A stretch of DNA of 64,000 nt, taken from positions 1,448,233-1,512,232 of the forward strand of contig NZ_JH109153.1 of NCBI RefSeq assembly GCF_000190755.2, in the 5' to 3' direction. The notes below the pieces were generated by a model, which saw nothing but the letters and a program-made list of their open reading frames with translations, was not told where the DNA came from and did no database searches. The stretch is from Methylobacter tundripaludum SV96 (GTDB lineage Bacteria; Pseudomonadota; Gammaproteobacteria; Methylococcales; Methylomonadaceae). Shown in pieces: positions 63,744 to 64,000 of this stretch (position 1 is its first letter; the number at the start of each line of letters is the position of its first letter). The position numbers and the translations under genes are program-made.

Positions 63744-64000
63744 TCATGCCGTACCTCGTTGCCAAGGTGGCGCTCGAATCGGCTGTTTGCGCGCTAAGAT
63801 TTCGACGATGATCATGGCCGCACCGCAGTCGGGACAGGTGAAAGTCGGCTGGGCCGATTGTCCTACCGCATCGGTATCCCCACCGTTGAGTTCACTGTCG
63901 GTCGGCATAACCTGCAGTAGTTTACGTACCTGCGCAAGCTGTTCACGGCGGCCGCAATTGGCGAGCAAGCCATAATGACGAATGCGATGGAAGCCACTGG
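63744..64000 (-). mobile_element. IS91-type transposase, C-terminal part, cut by the window edge
   Basis: The minus-strand frame is open to the window end (reading ...SGFHRIRHYGLLANCGRREQ). FHRIRHYG and the later zinc-ribbon CPDCGAAM are features of the Y2 rolling-circle transposase of IS91 elements. The stop is at 63744. The TTG at 63968 is not a real start. Bases about 63500-63743 downstream would be the IS end carrying the replication origin. Whether the element is complete lies beyond the window. Confidence 0.8.

Overview
The window looks like chromosome of a gammaproteobacterial methylotroph, most likely a methanotroph of the order Methylococcales. The strongest sign is a tandem pair of MtdB-type methylene-tetrahydromethanopterin dehydrogenase genes (52-53.9 kb). 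The gammaproteobacterial housekeeping order queG / nnr-tsaE-amiC-mutL-miaA (40-47.7 kb) and the set cydABX, PBP1b, lolA, rarA fit the same group. The assignment is inference from gene content; no rRNA or tRNA gene was seen.

Layout. 0-3.1 kb: 3' part of cydD and all of cydC (cytochrome bd assembly exporter), each with a dispersed repeat read in frame. 3.2-9.6 kb: MHYT-PAS histidine kinase, then a FIST sensor and PAS-GGDEF diguanylate cyclase operon. 9.6-15.6 kb: accessory island with a REP-associated transposase between inverted REPs, an AT-rich three-gene operon (NA37-like protein plus two proteins recalling the GAPS4 defence pair), a GNAT-toxin remnant and a HigBA-type toxin-antitoxin pair. 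15.6-20.8 kb: cydA-cydB and a CydX fused to a degenerate GGDEF domain, divergent from a sulfide:quinone oxidoreductase gene. 21-27.3 kb: tripartite RND efflux operon. 27.4-32 kb: YeeE/YedE pair, VapBC with a frameshifted toxin, HemJ, redoxin, rhomboid-like and small membrane proteins. 32-39.3 kb: exported GH3 glucosidase and hexose symporter, then pfkA-redoxin-pyk. 39.4-48.3 kb: DUF4124 protein, the conserved queG-to-miaA block and a cold-shock gene. 48.5-61.3 kb: flavin reductase, MotAB-like pair, GacA-like regulator, the mtdB pair, 5-FCL, nspC, MDR oxidoreductase, PBP1b, lolA, rarA. 61.3-64 kb: repeats, MazEF, a DUF1640 protein and the C-terminus of an IS91-type transposase running off the edge.

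How parts work together. SQR would pass electrons from sulfide to quinone, and cytochrome bd, a sulfide-tolerant oxidase, would reoxidise the quinol. CydDC assembles that oxidase, and the YeeE/YedE pair could move sulfur compounds. Together they suggest a respiratory module for microoxic, sulfidic water. MtdB and 5-FCL belong to C1-carrier metabolism. pfkA, pyk and the GH3/symporter pair are sugar-side functions.

The window is rich in short dispersed palindromic repeats of several families. One of about 47 bp (the guest repeat) is nested inside other repeats at all four of its loci, one of them inside cydD. The best candidates for new biology are the three-gene AT-rich operon, the CydX-pseudoGGDEF fusion and the nested guest repeat.
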